Source of the DNA: DASYGT01 sp035999365
GTDB taxonomy: Bacteria > Actinomycetota > Actinomycetes > Mycobacteriales > Jatrophihabitantaceae
NCBI GenBank assembly: GCA_035999365.1
Contig: DASYGT010000044.1
Location: forward strand, 62,001-126,000
Reading direction: 5' to 3'
DNA: 64,000 nucleotides
The notes beneath the pieces were generated by a model, which did not search any database, was not told the origin of the DNA, and worked only from the letters and a program-made list of their open reading frames with translations. Made by a program: the position numbers and the translations under genes. Numbering within the stretch: position 1 is the first letter of the stretch; every line of letters begins with the position of its first letter. Shown piece after piece: positions 1-8,174 of the stretch.

Positions 1-1083
1 CGGCCGCCCGGGGCGGATGCCGGGGATGAAGCCGCCGTACTTCTTCATGTCGTCGGCCCGCTCGGCGGGGTCGAATGTAATGCCGACGTAGAAGTAGGTG
101 AAGAAGACGATGAGGCCGAAGTACACCACGATGTACACCCACGACTGCTGGTTGAGCAGGTAGTTGGTGACCCATCGCTGGAACGAGGACGGTTTGGTGG
201 AGTTGCCCGTGAGCTGGCTGATGAGCTGTGGGATGTAGAGCAGCGACGAGGCGAAGATGACCGGGATGACACCGGCCTGGTTCACCTTCAGCGGCAAATA
301 GGTCGAGGTGCCGCCGTACTGCCGTCGGCCGATCATGCGCTTCGCGTACTGCACAGGGATGCGCCGCTGGGCCTGCTCGACGAAGACGACCGCGACGATG
401 ATCGCCAGGCCGAGCGCCAGGATCAGTGTGAAGACGAATCCGCCGGCGTTCTGCAGGATCGTCTGACCCTCGTTCGGGATGCGTGCCGCGATCGAGGTGA
501 ACATCAGCACGCTCATGCCGTTGCCGACGCCGCGGTCGGTGATGAGCTCGCCCAGCCACATGATGACTGCCGTTCCGGCTGTCATGCAGATGACCATCGT
601 CGCGAGGGTGAAGATGTTCTGCTTGTACAAGATCGACGACTGGCACTGCGGGAACAACTGCCCCGACCGCGCGAGGGCGATGAAGCCCGTCGACTGCAGG
701 ATCGCCAGGCCGATGGTGAGGTAGCGGCTGTACTGCGTCAGCTTCTGCTGGCCTGACTGCCCCTCCTTCTTCAGTTGCTCGAAGCGCGGGATCACGACCA
801 CGAGCAGCTGGATGATGATGCTGGCCGTGATGTACGGCATGATGCCCAACGCGAACGCCGAGAGCCGCAGCAGCGCGCCGCCGGAGAACAGGTTGATCAG
901 CGAGTAGACGTTTGCGCTGTTGCCGTGCGCTGCCTGGCTGATACAGGTGTTGATTGCCTTCGTGTTCGTGTTCGGCGTGGGGACCGATGCGCCGAGCCGG
1001 TACATCGCCAGGATCGCCAGCGTGAACAGCAGCTTCTTACGCAGATCGGGCGTACGAAACGCCGATGCGAATGCGCCGAACAC
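1..1083 (-). CDS. secY: Preprotein translocase subunit SecY (3' end missing)
   Basis: Central channel subunit of the Sec translocon in the cytoplasmic membrane. The first 361 codons are present; the C-terminal part lies beyond the left edge. The GTG start at 1083 is chosen because an AGGAGG ribosome site lies just before it and the N-terminus (FGAFASAFRTPDLRKK) matches the family. Several hydrophobic segments are visible, and the visible end (YGGFIPGIRPGRP) is the conserved loop after TM6-7. It is the last spc-operon gene here, 210 nt after rplO; this wider gap, which holds a small CTTCCC/GGGAAG hairpin, may carry its own promoter, as in some actinobacteria. Confidence 0.97.
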   Translation of the reverse strand, partial: MFGAFASAFRTPDLRKKLLFTLAILAMYRLGASVPTPNTNTKAINTCISQAAHGNSANVYSLINLFSGGALLRLSAFALGIMPYITASIIIQLLVVVIPRFEQLKKEGQSGQQKLTQYSRYLTIGLAILQSTGFIALARSGQLFPQCQSSILYKQNIFTLATMVICMTAGTAVIMWLGELITDRGVGNGMSVLMFTSIAARIPNEGQTILQNAGGFVFTLILALGLAIIVAVVFVEQAQRRIPVQYAKRMIGRRQYGGTSTYLPLKVNQAGVIPVIFASSLLYIPQLISQLTGNSTKPSSFQRWVTNYLLNQQSWVYIVVYFGLIVFFTYFYVGITFDPAERADDMKKYGGFIPGIRPGRP

Positions 1084-1293
1084 AGATCCTCCTGCACGGA
1101 TGGTCAAGGAACTTGCCGGGCCGAACCAGGCCCCGCGGCCGGGCGCTTCCCCGTCCGGGAAGAACCCCGCTCAGGCTAACAGCCGCCCGGTAATAGCGAG
1201 AATGCATCGACGGGGCCTGGGCGGCCTGGCCACCGAACCTGGGGGGTCCGGGCGTACAGGCCGTCTCGAGCCCCGTCGACGGCGGTGATGAAT

Positions 1294-1746
1294 TTAGAGC
1301 TGGGTCACCGTGCCACCGGCGGCCACGATCTTCTCGCGCGCCGAGCCGGAGAATGCGTTGGCAGTGATGTCCAGCTTCACGCCGGCAAGTTCGCCATTGC
1401 CGAGGACCTTGACCGGCTCGCCCTTGCGGACAGCGCCAGCGGCTACCAGTTCCTCGACTCCGACGGTGCCGCCGTCCGGGAACAGCTCGGCAAGCCGGGC
1501 CAGGTTCACGACCTGGAACTCGACCCGGAAGCGATTGCGGAAACCCTTGAGCTTCGGCAGCCGCATGTGAATGGGCATCTGCCCACCCTCGAAGCCGGCC
1601 GGCACCTGATAGCGGGCCTTCGTGCCCTTCGTGCCGCGGCCGGCGGTCTTGCCCTTGGAGCCCTCGCCGCGACCGACTCGCGTCTTCTTGGTGTGCGCCC
1701 CGGGAGCCGGACGAAGGTGGTGCACCTTCAGCGGACCGTTTGCCAT
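1294..1746 (-). CDS. rplO: Ribosomal protein L15
   Basis: Large-subunit protein that helps organise 23S rRNA during late 50S assembly. The 150-residue length is normal. The N-terminal Gly/Arg/Lys-rich tail (VGRGEGSKGKTAGRGTKG) that reaches into rRNA is obvious, followed by the globular domain with FEGGQMPIHMRLPKLKGF. It starts 3 nt after rpmD and is translated in the spc operon just before secY. Confidence 0.98.
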   Translation of the reverse strand: MANGPLKVHHLRPAPGAHTKKTRVGRGEGSKGKTAGRGTKGTKARYQVPAGFEGGQMPIHMRLPKLKGFRNRFRVEFQVVNLARLAELFPDGGTVGVEELVAAGAVRKGEPVKVLGNGELAGVKLDITANAFSGSAREKIVAAGGTVTQL

Positions 1747-1749
1747 GAC

Positions 1750-1932
1750 TTACTCGACCTCCTCAACCGACACCAGGTGGGTGACGGTTGCGACCATGCC
1801 GCGGATCTCCGGGCGGTCGTCCTTGACGACGACGTCGCGGATGCGCTTCAACCCCAGCGTGCGCAATGTTTCGCGCTGGTTCTGCTTGAAGCCGATTCCG
1901 GACTTGACCTGCGTGATCTTCAATCGGGACAT
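1750..1932 (-). CDS. rpmD: Ribosomal protein L30
   Basis: Small 60-residue 50S protein of the single-domain L30 type (RLKITQVKSGIGFKQNQRE then a GLKRIRD motif). Its ATG shares one base with the rpsE stop (TGATG), so it is translationally coupled to S5. rplO follows 3 nt later. Confidence 0.98.
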   Translation of the reverse strand: MSRLKITQVKSGIGFKQNQRETLRTLGLKRIRDVVVKDDRPEIRGMVATVTHLVSVEEVE

Positions 1933-2555
1933 CAGCTCGCCTTTCCGGCGGCCCGGGCACGCAGCAGCCCGGCGGGCGCGACGTCCTCGAGCGGCAGTCC
2001 CCGACGAGCAGCGACCTCCTCGGGACGGACCAGGCCCTTCAGCGCCGCGACCGTGGCGTGCACGATGTTGATCGGGTTGTCGGAGCCGAGCGACTTGGTC
2101 AGCACGTCATGAACGCCGGCGCACTCGAGCACGGCGCGCACCGGACCACCGGCGATGAGGCCGGTACCGGGGCTGGCCGGCTTGAGCAGCACGACTCCTG
2201 CTGCCTTCTCGCCCTGGATCGGGTGCGGGATCGTCTGCTGGATCCGCGGGACCTTGAAGAAGTTCTCCTTCGCCTCTTCGACACCCTTGGCGATGGCCGC
2301 GGGAACTTCCTTGGCCTTGCCGTAGCCGACGCCTACAGTGCCGTCGCCGTCGCCGACGACGACGAGAGCGGTGAAGCTGAAGCGACGACCACCCTTCACG
2401 ACCTTGGCGACACGGTTGATCGTGACGACGCGCTCGAGGTACATGCTCTTTTCGGGAGCCGGACCCCGTCCGCCGTCGCGCCGGTCGCGCCGGTCACCCC
2501 GTTCGCCAGTTCGCTCGTTGCCGCCCGTTCGGGCTCCGCGCTGCGGTCCGGGCAT
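1932..2555 (-). CDS. rpsE: Ribosomal protein S5
   Basis: 30S protein at the mRNA entry side, involved in decoding accuracy. The start at 2555 (MPGPQRGARTGG) is preferred over upstream in-frame ATGs because a GAGGAG ribosome site lies 8-9 nt before it and the upstream frame overlaps rplR. The 207-residue product has the S5 core (double-stranded RNA-binding-like region then GIHDVLTKSLGS-like C-domain) after an N-terminal extension of about 40 residues rich in Arg, Gly and Asp. Such RG-rich N-terminal tails occur on actinobacterial S5. Confidence 0.97.
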   Translation of the reverse strand: MPGPQRGARTGGNERTGERGDRRDRRDGGRGPAPEKSMYLERVVTINRVAKVVKGGRRFSFTALVVVGDGDGTVGVGYGKAKEVPAAIAKGVEEAKENFFKVPRIQQTIPHPIQGEKAAGVVLLKPASPGTGLIAGGPVRAVLECAGVHDVLTKSLGSDNPINIVHATVAALKGLVRPEEVAARRGLPLEDVAPAGLLRARAAGKAS

Positions 2556-2583
2556 CAGATCGTCTCCTCGTGCGTGTGCATAA

Positions 2584-2973
2584 TCAGAATTCCAATCCGG
2601 CTTCGCGGGCCGCGTCGGCGAACGCCGCGACCCTGCCGGTGTAGGTGTTGCCCGCGCGGTCGAAGACGACACGGGTCACGCCGGCGGACTTGGCTGCCTC
2701 GGCGAGCTGGGCGCCGAGCTGCTTCGCGCGCGCCGTCTTGTCGCCGTCGGACAGCTTGAACGTCGACGCCGACGCGAGAGTGACACCCTTCGAGTCGTCG
2801 ACGACCTGCGCGAACAGGTGGCGCGACGAACGGGTGAGCACCAGCCGTGGACGATCGGCGGACCCGACGACCTTCTTGCGCAGCCGGAAGTGCCGACGCG
2901 CCTTGCCCACCCGTCGTGTGGCGGAGATTCCCGCCGAACGTCGAGCCTGCTTCTTGATCGTGGACGCTCCCAT
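2584..2973 (-). CDS. rplR: Ribosomal protein L18
   Basis: 5S rRNA-binding protein of the central protuberance, 129 residues. The motifs RPRLVLTRSSRHLFAQVVDD and VVFDRAGNTYTGRVAAFAD are diagnostic. Its start overlaps the rplF stop by one base (TAATG), and rpsE begins 28 nt later. Confidence 0.98.
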   Translation of the reverse strand: MGASTIKKQARRSAGISATRRVGKARRHFRLRKKVVGSADRPRLVLTRSSRHLFAQVVDDSKGVTLASASTFKLSDGDKTARAKQLGAQLAEAAKSAGVTRVVFDRAGNTYTGRVAAFADAAREAGLEF

Positions 2974-3515
2974 TACTTCTTCCCTGCCTTGCCTGCCTTG
3001 CGGCGGATGACCTCGCCCTGGTAGCGCACGCCCTTGCCCTTGTACGGGTCGGGCTTGCGCAGCTTGCGGATGTTGGCGGCCACCTCGCCAACCTTCTGCT
3101 TGTCGATGCCCTCCACGGCGAACCGGGTGGGCGCCTCGACCCGGAAGGAGATGCCCTCCGGCGCGGGGACCGTGATCGAGTGCGAGAAGCCCAGCGCGAA
3201 CTCCAGGTCGCTGCCCTTCGCAGTCACGCGGTAACCGGTGCCGACGATCTCGAGCGTCTTGGTGTAGCCGCTTGTCACGCCGGTGACCATGTTGGCGATC
3301 AGCGTGCGCGACAGCCCGTGCAGCGACTTGGACAGCCGCTCGTCATCGGGACGCGCGACATTGATGACCCCGTCGTCGCCGCGCGAGACCGTTATCGGTT
3401 CTGCGACAACGTGCGACAGCGTGCCCTTCGGGCCCTTGACGGTGACCTGCTGGCCCTCGATCTGCACGTCCACGCCGGTCGGGATGGCGACCGGCAGCTT
3501 GCCGATTCGACTCAT
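2973..3515 (-). CDS. rplF: Ribosomal protein L6
   Basis: 50S protein near the factor-binding centre, 180 residues, with the usual two tandem domains: MSRIGKLPVAIP at the N-terminus and the C-terminal signature PDPYKGKGVRYQGE. It lies 11 nt after rpsH and overlaps rplR by one base. Confidence 0.98.
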   Translation of the reverse strand: MSRIGKLPVAIPTGVDVQIEGQQVTVKGPKGTLSHVVAEPITVSRGDDGVINVARPDDERLSKSLHGLSRTLIANMVTGVTSGYTKTLEIVGTGYRVTAKGSDLEFALGFSHSITVPAPEGISFRVEAPTRFAVEGIDKQKVGEVAANIRKLRKPDPYKGKGVRYQGEVIRRKAGKAGKK

Positions 3516-3526
3516 GGTGCTTCCCC

Positions 3527-3934
3527 CTACCAGACGTAGGCGAGGACTTCTCCGCCTACTCCACGCTTGGCGGCCTGCCGGTCGGTGAGCAGGCCGGATG
3601 AGGTCGAGAGGATGGCAGTGCCCAGACCGCCGAGAACGCGCGGCAGGCCGGTCGACTTCGCGTACACGCGCAGACCGGGCTTGGACACCCGGCGCACGCC
3701 GGCGATGCTGCGCTCACGGTTCGGGCCGTACTTCAGATCGACGATGAGAACACGCCCGACCTGGCCCTCCGGTGCGTCCGCAGTGCGGAACCCGCCGATG
3801 TAACCCTCCTGCTTGAGGATCTCGGCGATGTGCCCCTTCAACTTGGAGTGCGGCATCACGACCTCGTCGTGATACGCGGCGTTGGCGTTGCGCAGACGCG
3901 TCAGCATGTCTGCGATCGGATCGGTCATCGTCAT
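3527..3934 (-). CDS. rpsH: Ribosomal protein S8
   Basis: Primary 16S rRNA-binding protein of the 30S platform; in E. coli it is the translational repressor of the spc operon. The 135-residue product shows MTDPIADMLTRLRNAN and the C-terminal signature STSSGLLTDRQAAKRGVGGEVL. Normal length. It is 74 nt downstream of the S14 gene. Confidence 0.98.
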   Translation of the reverse strand: MTMTDPIADMLTRLRNANAAYHDEVVMPHSKLKGHIAEILKQEGYIGGFRTADAPEGQVGRVLIVDLKYGPNRERSIAGVRRVSKPGLRVYAKSTGLPRVLGGLGTAILSTSSGLLTDRQAAKRGVGGEVLAYVW

Positions 3935-4008
3935 TGTTGCTACTTCTTTCCCGCGACGGTTCCCACGATCAGGCCTGTCACGAAGATGCAGTTGGTGTTA
4001 GGGGTGAA

Positions 4009-4194
4009 TTACCAGGAGGACTTGGTCACGCCGGGAAGCTGACCTGCATGCGCCATTTCGCGCAGGCAGATGCGGCACAGCCCGAACTTCTTGTACACCG
4101 AGTGCGCACGCCCGCAGCGCTGGCACCGGGTGTATCCGCGCACCTTGAATTTCGGCTTCGCGGCGGCCTTGTTCCTCAGAGCGGTCTTCGCCAT
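4009..4194 (-). CDS. rpsZ: Ribosomal protein S14, zinc-binding type
   Basis: Short (61-residue) type Z form of S14 with two Cys pairs, CQRC and CRIC, that bind one zinc ion. The start at 4194 (MAKTALRNKAAAKPKF) fits the family and lies 1 nt after the rplE stop; longer in-frame upstream starts would overlap rplE. Actinobacteria often encode a second, zinc-free S14 elsewhere under Zur control; none is in this window. Confidence 0.97.
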   Translation of the reverse strand: MAKTALRNKAAAKPKFKVRGYTRCQRCGRAHSVYKKFGLCRICLREMAHAGQLPGVTKSSW

Positions 4195-4195
4195 C

Positions 4196-4768
4196 TCAGC
4201 TTCTCTCTGTCTCGCGGAAGGGAAAGCCGAGCGCTCGAAGCAACGCCCGTCCCTGGTCGTCGGTGCTTGCCGTGGTGACGACGGTGATGTCCATGCCACG
4301 GGTGCGGTCGATCGAGTCGGGGTCGATCTCATGGAACATCGACTGCTCGGTCAGTCCGAACGTGTAGTTGCCGTGCCCGTCGAACTGGTTGTCGGACAGG
4401 CCGCGGAAGTCGCGGATGCGCGGCAGCGCGAGCGAGAGCAGGCGGTCGAGGAACTCCCACATGCGGTCGCCGCGCAGGGTGACCTTGGCGCCGATCGGCA
4501 TACCCTCGCGGAGCTTGAACTGCGCGATCGATTTGCGTGCCTTCTGCACGAGCGGCTTCTGGCCGGTGATCAGCGTCAGGTCGCGCACGGCGCCGTCCAT
4601 CAGCTTGCTGTCCTTGGCGGCCTGGCCGACGCCCATGTTGACGACGATCTTGACCAGACCGGGGACCTGCATCGGGTTGTCGAAGGAGAATTCCTTGTTC
4701 AGCGCAGGGACGATCTCCTCGCGGTAGCGCGCCTTCAGCCGCGGAATCTCGACGGTGGGGGTACTCAC
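4196..4768 (-). CDS. rplE: Ribosomal protein L5
   Basis: 5S rRNA-binding protein of the central protuberance that contacts P-site tRNA. Motifs: MQVPGLVKIVVNMGVG, LREGMPIGAKVTLRG and the C-terminal GMDITVVTTA. 190 residues is normal. It overlaps rplX by 4 nt (ATGA type). Confidence 0.98.
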   Translation of the reverse strand: MSTPTVEIPRLKARYREEIVPALNKEFSFDNPMQVPGLVKIVVNMGVGQAAKDSKLMDGAVRDLTLITGQKPLVQKARKSIAQFKLREGMPIGAKVTLRGDRMWEFLDRLLSLALPRIRDFRGLSDNQFDGHGNYTFGLTEQSMFHEIDPDSIDRTRGMDITVVTTASTDDQGRALLRALGFPFRETERS

Positions 4769-5085
4769 GACAGATCCTTTCCGGAACGCCGGGACGTCCG
4801 CACGTTCTTTCCCGTCTCGTCATCGCGCCGGTAGCCGACGCGAGTCGCCGTGCCCTCGGAGTCGATGACCATCACGTTGCTGGCGCTGATCGCGGCCTCG
4901 ACATGCTCGATGCCGCCGGCCTTCGCCCCGCGCGCGCTCGTGGTGATGCGGGTGTGCTTCTTGACGCGGTTCACGCCCTCGACGATGACCTTGTTCGTCA
5001 CCGGGTCGGCGGCGATGACCTTGCCCTTGACCCCGCGGTCCTTGCCTGCGATGACGACGACCTCGTCGCCTCTCTTGATCTTCAT
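4765..5085 (-). CDS. rplX: Ribosomal protein L24
   Basis: Assembly-initiator protein of the 50S subunit, 106 residues, with an N-terminal KOW motif (KIKRGDEVVVIAGKDRG) and the GVNRVKKHTR segment. It starts 2 nt after rplN and overlaps rplE by 4 nt. Confidence 0.98.
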   Translation of the reverse strand: MKIKRGDEVVVIAGKDRGVKGKVIAADPVTNKVIVEGVNRVKKHTRITTSARGAKAGGIEHVEAAISASNVMVIDSEGTATRVGYRRDDETGKNVRTSRRSGKDLS

Positions 5086-5087
5086 GA

Positions 5088-5456
5088 CTAGAGCACCTCC
5101 GGTGCCAGCGAGATGATCTTCATGAACTTCTTGTCGCGCAACTCGCGTCCCACGGGGCCGAAGATGCGCGTGCCGCGGGGTTCACCATCGGCCTTGATCA
5201 GCACAGCGGCGTTCTCGTCGAAGCGGATGTAGCTGCCATCGGCGCGACGCCGCTCCTTGACCGTCCGGACGATGACGGCCTTGACCACATCGCCCTTCTT
5301 GACGCCGGCACCGGGCAGGGCGTCCTTGACGGTCGCGACGATGGTGTCGCCGATACCGGCATAGCGCCGACCCGAGCCGCCCATCACCCGGATGCACAAG
5401 ATCTCCTTGGCACCGGTGTTGTCGGCGACGCGTAGTCGCGACTCCTGCTGAATCAC
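5088..5456 (-). CDS. rplN: Ribosomal protein L14
   Basis: Conserved 122-residue 50S protein at the subunit interface. MIQQESRLRVADNTGAKEILCIRVMGG is represented at the N-terminus and the end (ELRDKKFMKIISLAPEVL) is typical. First gene of the classical spc segment, 33 nt after rpsQ, with no terminator seen between, so S10 and spc genes are probably one transcript. Confidence 0.98.
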   Translation of the reverse strand: MIQQESRLRVADNTGAKEILCIRVMGGSGRRYAGIGDTIVATVKDALPGAGVKKGDVVKAVIVRTVKERRRADGSYIRFDENAAVLIKADGEPRGTRIFGPVGRELRDKKFMKIISLAPEVL

Positions 5457-5489
5457 TTCGAACTCCTGAATATCGGTGGAACGCCGGTG

Positions 5490-5762
5490 TTACTTGGCCT
5501 TCTCGAGAACCTCGACCACACGCCAGCGCTTGGTAGCCGACTGCGGCCGGGTCTCCATGATGAGGACGCGGTCACCGACGCCGACCTGATTGCTCTCGTC
5601 GTGTGCCTTGAGCTTGTTGGTGCGCCGGATGACCTTGCCGTAGAGCGCGTGCTTGACGCGGTCCTCGACCGCGACGACGACGGTCTTGTCCATCTTGTCG
5701 CTGACCACGAGACCCTCGCGGGTCTTGCGGAACGACGTGCGGACGGCTTCGTTGCTGCTCAT
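5490..5762 (-). CDS. rpsQ: Ribosomal protein S17
   Basis: 16S rRNA-binding OB-fold protein of 90 residues. The core KTREGLVVSDKMDKTVVV and the KLKAHDESN segment are diagnostic. It overlaps rpmC by 4 nt. The short N-terminal stretch before the core is typical of actinobacteria. Confidence 0.98.
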   Translation of the reverse strand: MSSNEAVRTSFRKTREGLVVSDKMDKTVVVAVEDRVKHALYGKVIRRTNKLKAHDESNQVGVGDRVLIMETRPQSATKRWRVVEVLEKAK

Positions 5763-5989
5763 GCGGTAACACCTTCACTCGGAGCGACCGAGAGCCCGAG
5801 CTCACGCTCACGCAGGATCGTGTAGATCCGCGCGATGTCGTGCTTCACGGTGCGCAGTCGCCGGTTGTTGTCCAGCTGCCCGGTAGCCATCTGGAAGCGC
5901 AGATTGAACAGCTCTTCCTTGGCCTCGCGCAGCCGGGTGTCCAGCTCGTCGTCGTGCAGCTCACGCAGCTCGGCGGTAGTGGTGCTCAT
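5759..5989 (-). CDS. rpmC: Ribosomal protein L29
   Basis: Small coiled 50S protein near the peptide tunnel exit, part of the docking site for trigger factor and SRP. The 76-residue product contains KEELFNLRFQMATGQLDN followed by KHDIARIYTILRERE. It overlaps rplP and rpsQ by 4 nt each. Confidence 0.98.
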   Translation of the reverse strand: MSTTTAELRELHDDELDTRLREAKEELFNLRFQMATGQLDNNRRLRTVKHDIARIYTILRERELGLSVAPSEGVTA

Positions 5990-6408
5990 GAGCCTTCACC
6001 AGCCTCTCGCGTGATGATGCGGCACTTCATCGGCAGTTTGTGGATCGCTCGCGTGAGCGCCTGCCGAGCGATGTCGTCGTTGGGATAGCTCAGCTCGAAC
6101 AGCACCCGACCTGGCTTGACGTTGGCGATCCACCATTCCGGTGAACCCTTACCGGAACCCATCCGTGTCTCGGCAGGCTTCTTGGTGAGCGGACGGTCGG
6201 GGTAGACGTTGATCCACACCTTGCCGCCGCGCCGGATGTGCCTGTTGATCGCGATACGGGCCGATTCGATCTGCCTGTTGGTCAGGTACGCGGGCTCGAG
6301 CGCCTGAATTCCGTACTCGCCGAACGCAACGTGGGTTCCACCAGAAGCGGCGCCCGAACGGCTCGGGTGGTGCTGCTTACGGTGCTTGACCCTGCGTGGG
6401 ATGAGCAT
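5986..6408 (-). CDS. rplP: Ribosomal protein L16
   Basis: 50S protein lining the A-site tRNA channel, 140 residues. MLIPRRVKHRKQHHPSRSG, RGGKVWINVYPDRPLTKKP and the GSGKGSPEWWIANVKPGRV segment are classic. It starts 3 nt after rpsC. Confidence 0.98.
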   Translation of the reverse strand: MLIPRRVKHRKQHHPSRSGAASGGTHVAFGEYGIQALEPAYLTNRQIESARIAINRHIRRGGKVWINVYPDRPLTKKPAETRMGSGKGSPEWWIANVKPGRVLFELSYPNDDIARQALTRAIHKLPMKCRIITREAGEGS

Positions 6409-6411
6409 GAC

Positions 6412-7479
6412 TCAGCCCTCCGTGCTCTCGTCGGTGCTGCTGGCTGCGCCGTCTTCGATCTGGGTGACCTCGGCCGGCGTGTCGGCGGCGATCTCGGCGT
6501 CGGCTTCGGCGGCCGTCGTCAACGGTGACGACTGCACCTCGGCGTCTGCCACGGTGGCCTCGGCAGCGGGAGTCTCCGGCGCCGCCGCCTCGGGAGCGGT
6601 CGTCTCCGGCGGCGTAACCACTGCTTCCTCGGCGACAGCCACCGCGGTGTCGGCGGCGGTGTCGGACGCGGTGTCGGCTGCCGTCTCGTCGGTCAGCGAC
6701 GGCTCACCTGACGCAGCACGCCCGGCGTCCGTGCTCACGCCGGTCGTGCCCTGCGAGCCCGAGCGGCGCGGGCGTGCTGCCCCGGCCGGCCGGTCGCGCC
6801 GCTGGCGCAACGCCTCGGCCGCCACTGCGGCTTCGCGCTCGGCGCGCGAGCCTGTCGGCACCTCACCCTTGTAGATCCACACCTTCACGCCGATTCGGCC
6901 GAAGGTGGTGCGGGCCTCGTAGAAGCCGTAGTCGATGTTCGCTCGCAGCGTGTGCAGCGGCACGCGTCCTTCACGGTAGAACTCCGACCGCGACATCTCG
7001 GCACCGCCGAGGCGACCGGAACACTGCACCCGGATGCCCTTCACGCCTGGGCTCTTCAACGTCGACTGCATGCTCTTGCGCATCGCGCGCCGGAAACTCA
7101 CCCGGTTGGAGAGCTGCTCGGCGACACCCTGAGCGACCAGTTGCGCGTCGCCCTCCGGGTTCTTCACCTCGAGGATGTTGAGCTGGACCTGCTTCTGGGT
7201 GAGCTTCTCGAGCTCGCCACGGATGCGGTCGGCCTCAGCACCGCGACGCCCGATGACAATGCCCGGACGCGCCGTGTGGATGTCGACGCGCACGCGGTCA
7301 CGCGTGCGCTCGATCTCGACCTTCGCGATTCCCGCGCGCTCCATGCCCTTGGACATGAGCTTGCGGATGGCGACGTCTTCCTTCACGTACTCCGCGTACT
7401 GCTTGTCGGCGAACCAACGGCTCTTGAAGTCCGTGGTGATGCCCAGACGGAAGCCGTGCGGGTTGACTTTCTGCCCCAT
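6412..7479 (-). CDS. rpsC: Ribosomal protein S3 with long acidic C-terminal tail
   Basis: 30S protein forming the mRNA entry channel. Residues 1 to about 208 are the standard S3 fold: MGQKVNPHGFRLGI, a KH domain with GIVIGRRGAEAD, and the S3 C-domain with SEFYREGRVPLHTLRANIDYG (shown shortened). After that comes an Arg-rich linker and about 120 residues dominated by Ala, Glu, Thr and Asp, ending in DESTEG. Total 355 residues, against roughly 210-280 for most S3 proteins. The tail is in frame, with no stop or frameshift, and rplP begins 3 nt after it. Its function is unknown; the start overlaps the rplV stop by one base. Confidence 0.96.
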   Translation of the reverse strand: MGQKVNPHGFRLGITTDFKSRWFADKQYAEYVKEDVAIRKLMSKGMERAGIAKVEIERTRDRVRVDIHTARPGIVIGRRGAEADRIRGELEKLTQKQVQLNILEVKNPEGDAQLVAQGVAEQLSNRVSFRRAMRKSMQSTLKSPGVKGIRVQCSGRLGGAEMSRSEFYREGRVPLHTLRANIDYGFYEARTTFGRIGVKVWIYKGEVPTGSRAEREAAVAAEALRQRRDRPAGAARPRRSGSQGTTGVSTDAGRAASGEPSLTDETAADTASDTAADTAVAVAEEAVVTPPETTAPEAAAPETPAAEATVADAEVQSSPLTTAAEADAEIAADTPAEVTQIEDGAASSTDESTEG

Positions 7480-7862
7480 TACTGACGACCCCTCTGGTTG
7501 CTCGCTACGTTCACGCTCTCGACCTCGATCGTGATGTGACTGGTGCGCTTGCGGATGCGGTACGCGCGCCCCTGGGCGCGCGGGCGGAACCGCTTGAGCA
7601 TCGGACCCTCGTCCACGAACGCGCGGGAAATGACCAGCGTCTCGGGATCGAGTGAGAAGTTGTGCTCGGCGTTCGCGATTGCGCTCGCCACGACCTTCGC
7701 GACCGGCTCGCTCGCCGCCTGAGGCGCGAACTTCAGCACCGTCAGAGCCTGGCTGGCCGGCATGTCACGGATCAGGTCGATGACGCGTCGCGCCTTCATC
7801 GGCGTGACGCGTACATGCGTGGCCCGCGCGACCGCGGTGCGCACCTCGTTGGTCTCAGTCAT
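7479..7862 (-). CDS. rplV: Ribosomal protein L22
   Basis: 50S protein whose beta-hairpin lines the peptide exit tunnel. Core: ARATHVRVTPMKARRVIDLIR, and the hairpin region with AFVDEGPMLKRFRPRAQGRA. 127 residues, normal. It lies 19 nt after rpsS and overlaps rpsC by one base. Confidence 0.98.
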   Translation of the reverse strand: MTETNEVRTAVARATHVRVTPMKARRVIDLIRDMPASQALTVLKFAPQAASEPVAKVVASAIANAEHNFSLDPETLVISRAFVDEGPMLKRFRPRAQGRAYRIRKRTSHITIEVESVNVASNQRGRQ

Positions 7863-7881
7863 CGCTTTCTCTCCGTACCTG

Positions 7882-8163
7882 TCAGCCGCGCCGGGCGCGA
7901 CGGTCGTCCTTGACGTGGCCCTTGAAGGTCCGCGTCGGGGCGAACTCGCCCAGCTTGTGGCCCACCATGCCCTCGGTGACGAACACGGGAACGTGCTTGC
8001 GACCGTCGTGCACCGCGATCGTGTGCCCGAGCATGTCGGGGATGATCGTCGAGCGTCGCGACCAGGTCTTGATCACGTTCTTGGTGCCCTTGTCGTTCTG
8101 CGTGTCCACCTTCTTGAGGAGGTGGTCATCGACGAACGGGCCCTTCTTCAGACTGCGTGGCAT
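7882..8163 (-). CDS. rpsS: Ribosomal protein S19
   Basis: Head protein of the 30S subunit near the A-site finger, 93 residues. PRSLKKGPFVDDHLLKKV and the signature HDGRKHVPVFVTEGMVGHKL with FAPTRTFKGH are present. Located 11 nt after rplB. Confidence 0.98.
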   Translation of the reverse strand: MPRSLKKGPFVDDHLLKKVDTQNDKGTKNVIKTWSRRSTIIPDMLGHTIAVHDGRKHVPVFVTEGMVGHKLGEFAPTRTFKGHVKDDRRARRG

Positions 8164-8174
8164 CTGCGTTGCCC

